Assembly: GCA_025453595.1 (NCBI GenBank) | Contig: JALOQB010000007.1 | Coordinates: 1-45,519 of the forward strand | Source of the DNA: Polyangiaceae bacterium | GTDB taxonomy: Bacteria > Myxococcota_A > Polyangia > Polyangiales > Polyangiaceae | DNA: 45,519 nucleotides | Direction: 5' to 3' | Position numbers and translations under genes: made by a program | In this document: one piece after another, positions 44,600-45,519 of the stretch | Position numbering within the stretch: the first letter of the stretch is position 1 | How the letters are laid out: every line of letters begins with the position of its first letter | The notes under the pieces: model-generated | Databases searched by the model: none | The model's input: the letters and a program-made list of their open reading frames with translations, nothing else | What the model was told of the DNA's origin: nothing

Positions 44600-45519
44600 A
44601 TGCGAACCTCGCTCGCCTTCCTCCTGCTCTGCGGCGCCTTCTCCTGGATCGGAGGGTGCACAGGCGAATCGCTCGACTCCACAAGCCCCACGCCCGGCGG
44701 CTCCGCAGGCTCCCCGCAAGACCCTGGCGGTGGCGCAGCACAGGGCGGCGCCCAGCCCTCCGCAGGGGCAGGGACCGGCGGTCAGGTCACCGCAGGCCAG
44801 GCCAGCGCCGGGATCGCCGGGAGCGAGGCCGGCGGTGCCCCCGGAGGCGGCGCCCCTGGAGGCGGTGCCCCTGGAGGCGGCGCACCCGGAGGCGGCGCGC
44901 CCGGAGGCGGTGCGCCCGGAGGCGGAGGGCAACCCGGCGCAGGGAACGCAGGTTCCGGCGGGACCAGCGGCGAACCCGTGGCCTACCCGGAAGGGATCCT
45001 GTGCCCCACCGGCAACTCGGACCCACGGTGCGGACCGGGCTTCGACCCGGCCGCCCCGATGGATCCGGCCACGCTGGCCACGGCGCTCGCCGAGGGGCAG
45101 GCGACCTGGTACGCCCCCGGCAAGGGCGGAGGGTGCGTGAATTGCCACTCCCCTGATGGCATCGAGTTCGCGTGGGTTGGCTACTCGGACTGCGATCTCC
45201 GGCGCCGCTCGCTGACTCACGTGACCGAGGAGCAAGCCGAGAAGCTCATCGGGTACGCCCACGCGCTGCGGCAGGTGCACCAGATCGAGCGTCCGCTTCA
45301 CCCCGATCATTACCGCCCCTTCCAGCCTGCCTTCGAGCCCCTGGGCGAGGTCGAAACAGACCTTGACGTGGTCGACACCAAGAAGCAGGACCAGCGGGAC
45401 GAGCTGTTCATGAACCAGCTGACGCAGGAGAAGAAGCTGCTGTTCGTCAACGGCACGATCGACTCGCTGGAGAAGGCGCACCAGGCGTACAACGAGCTGC
45501 TCGGCATGGACCTCGAAGG
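44600..45519 (+). CDS. Lipoprotein with a c-type heme site, partial
   Basis: The gene begins at the ATG at 44600, a few bases after AAGG, and runs off the right edge; 306 residues are visible. The signal (LLLCGAFSWIGGC) marks a lipoprotein. A Gly/Ala/Pro linker with six GAPGG repeats spans about 79-108. The folded part begins near 130. CVNCH (C179, C182, H183) is a c-type heme attachment site, set in GGGCVNCHSPDGIEFAW. The visible remainder is helical and charged (TEEQAEKLIGYAHALRQVHQ, ELFMNQLTQEKKLLFVNG). It is probably an envelope electron carrier or a heme-containing enzyme; the distal Met ligand is not seen in the visible part. Confidence 0.8.
   Translation, partial: MRTSLAFLLLCGAFSWIGGCTGESLDSTSPTPGGSAGSPQDPGGGAAQGGAQPSAGAGTGGQVTAGQASAGIAGSEAGGAPGGGAPGGGAPGGGAPGGGAPGGGAPGGGGQPGAGNAGSGGTSGEPVAYPEGILCPTGNSDPRCGPGFDPAAPMDPATLATALAEGQATWYAPGKGGGCVNCHSPDGIEFAWVGYSDCDLRRRSLTHVTEEQAEKLIGYAHALRQVHQIERPLHPDHYRPFQPAFEPLGEVETDLDVVDTKKQDQRDELFMNQLTQEKKLLFVNGTIDSLEKAHQAYNELLGMDLE
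44834..44923 (+). repeat. Six 15-bp repeats encoding GAPGG
   Basis: Six tandem units of GGYGCNCCYGGAGGC differ only at third positions and lie in the linker of the heme-site lipoprotein. The varied third positions show selection for the peptide or age of the array. Confidence 0.8.

Overview
The window is very GC-rich and gene-dense, from a bacterium that looks like a delta-proteobacterial myxobacterium, probably of the Polyangium/Sorangium kind. That placement is inferred from many lipoproteins with Gly/Ala/Ser-rich linkers that start with a lipobox Cys, a MYXO-CTERM-like anchor, myxobacterial Cys-rich repeats, a eukaryote-like Ser/Thr kinase and a giant TPR protein. No rRNA, tRNA, CRISPR array, transposase or integrase was seen, and no gene-free stretch exceeds 300 bases.

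Left part (1-8564). On the minus strand lie a collagen-like lipoprotein that runs off the edge and carries an apparent frameshift, an RNA 2'-phosphotransferase (KptA/Tpt1), and a lipoprotein with three lectin domains (one SUEL-type, two C-type). Divergent from these is an overlapping pair: a vWA-domain protein and a TPR/HEAT helical-repeat protein. Facing them is a minus-strand operon: the giant TPR gene (3817 aa, 8616-20069), phosphatidylserine decarboxylase, and a small lipoprotein coupled by a TTGA overlap.

Middle part (20259-35674). Two plus-strand genes encode an alpha-2-macroglobulin split in two and in reversed order: the thioester half first, the MG2/bait half second. An NlpC/P60-like cell-wall enzyme with a MYXO-CTERM-like tail follows. 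Next is a minus-strand operon of three different ClpA/ClpB-like double AAA+ ATPases. The first carries at its C-terminus what looks like peptide-chain release factor 2 with its GGQ domain removed. The stop of the second is missing before the start of the third, with a run of six A at the junction. A tail-anchored small protein is divergent from the operon. I regard this cluster as the best candidate for an undescribed system.

Right part (35822-45519). It holds a Kazal-inhibitor lipoprotein, a jelly-roll lipoprotein resembling polysaccharide lyases, a TIR-like membrane protein, a Cys-rich lipoprotein, a four-helix membrane protein with no stop before the next gene, a Ser/Thr kinase, a 2-oxoglutarate/Fe(II) oxygenase, a lipoprotein with a Gly-Val repeat tail, and a lipoprotein with a c-type heme site cut by the right edge.

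The common theme is cell-surface and secreted proteins: two kinds of protease inhibitor, lectins, a wall hydrolase, a possible polysaccharide-binding or -cleaving protein and many anchored lipoproteins, beside intracellular AAA+/vWA/TPR machinery. Assignments come from reading the translated sequence; no database search was run.
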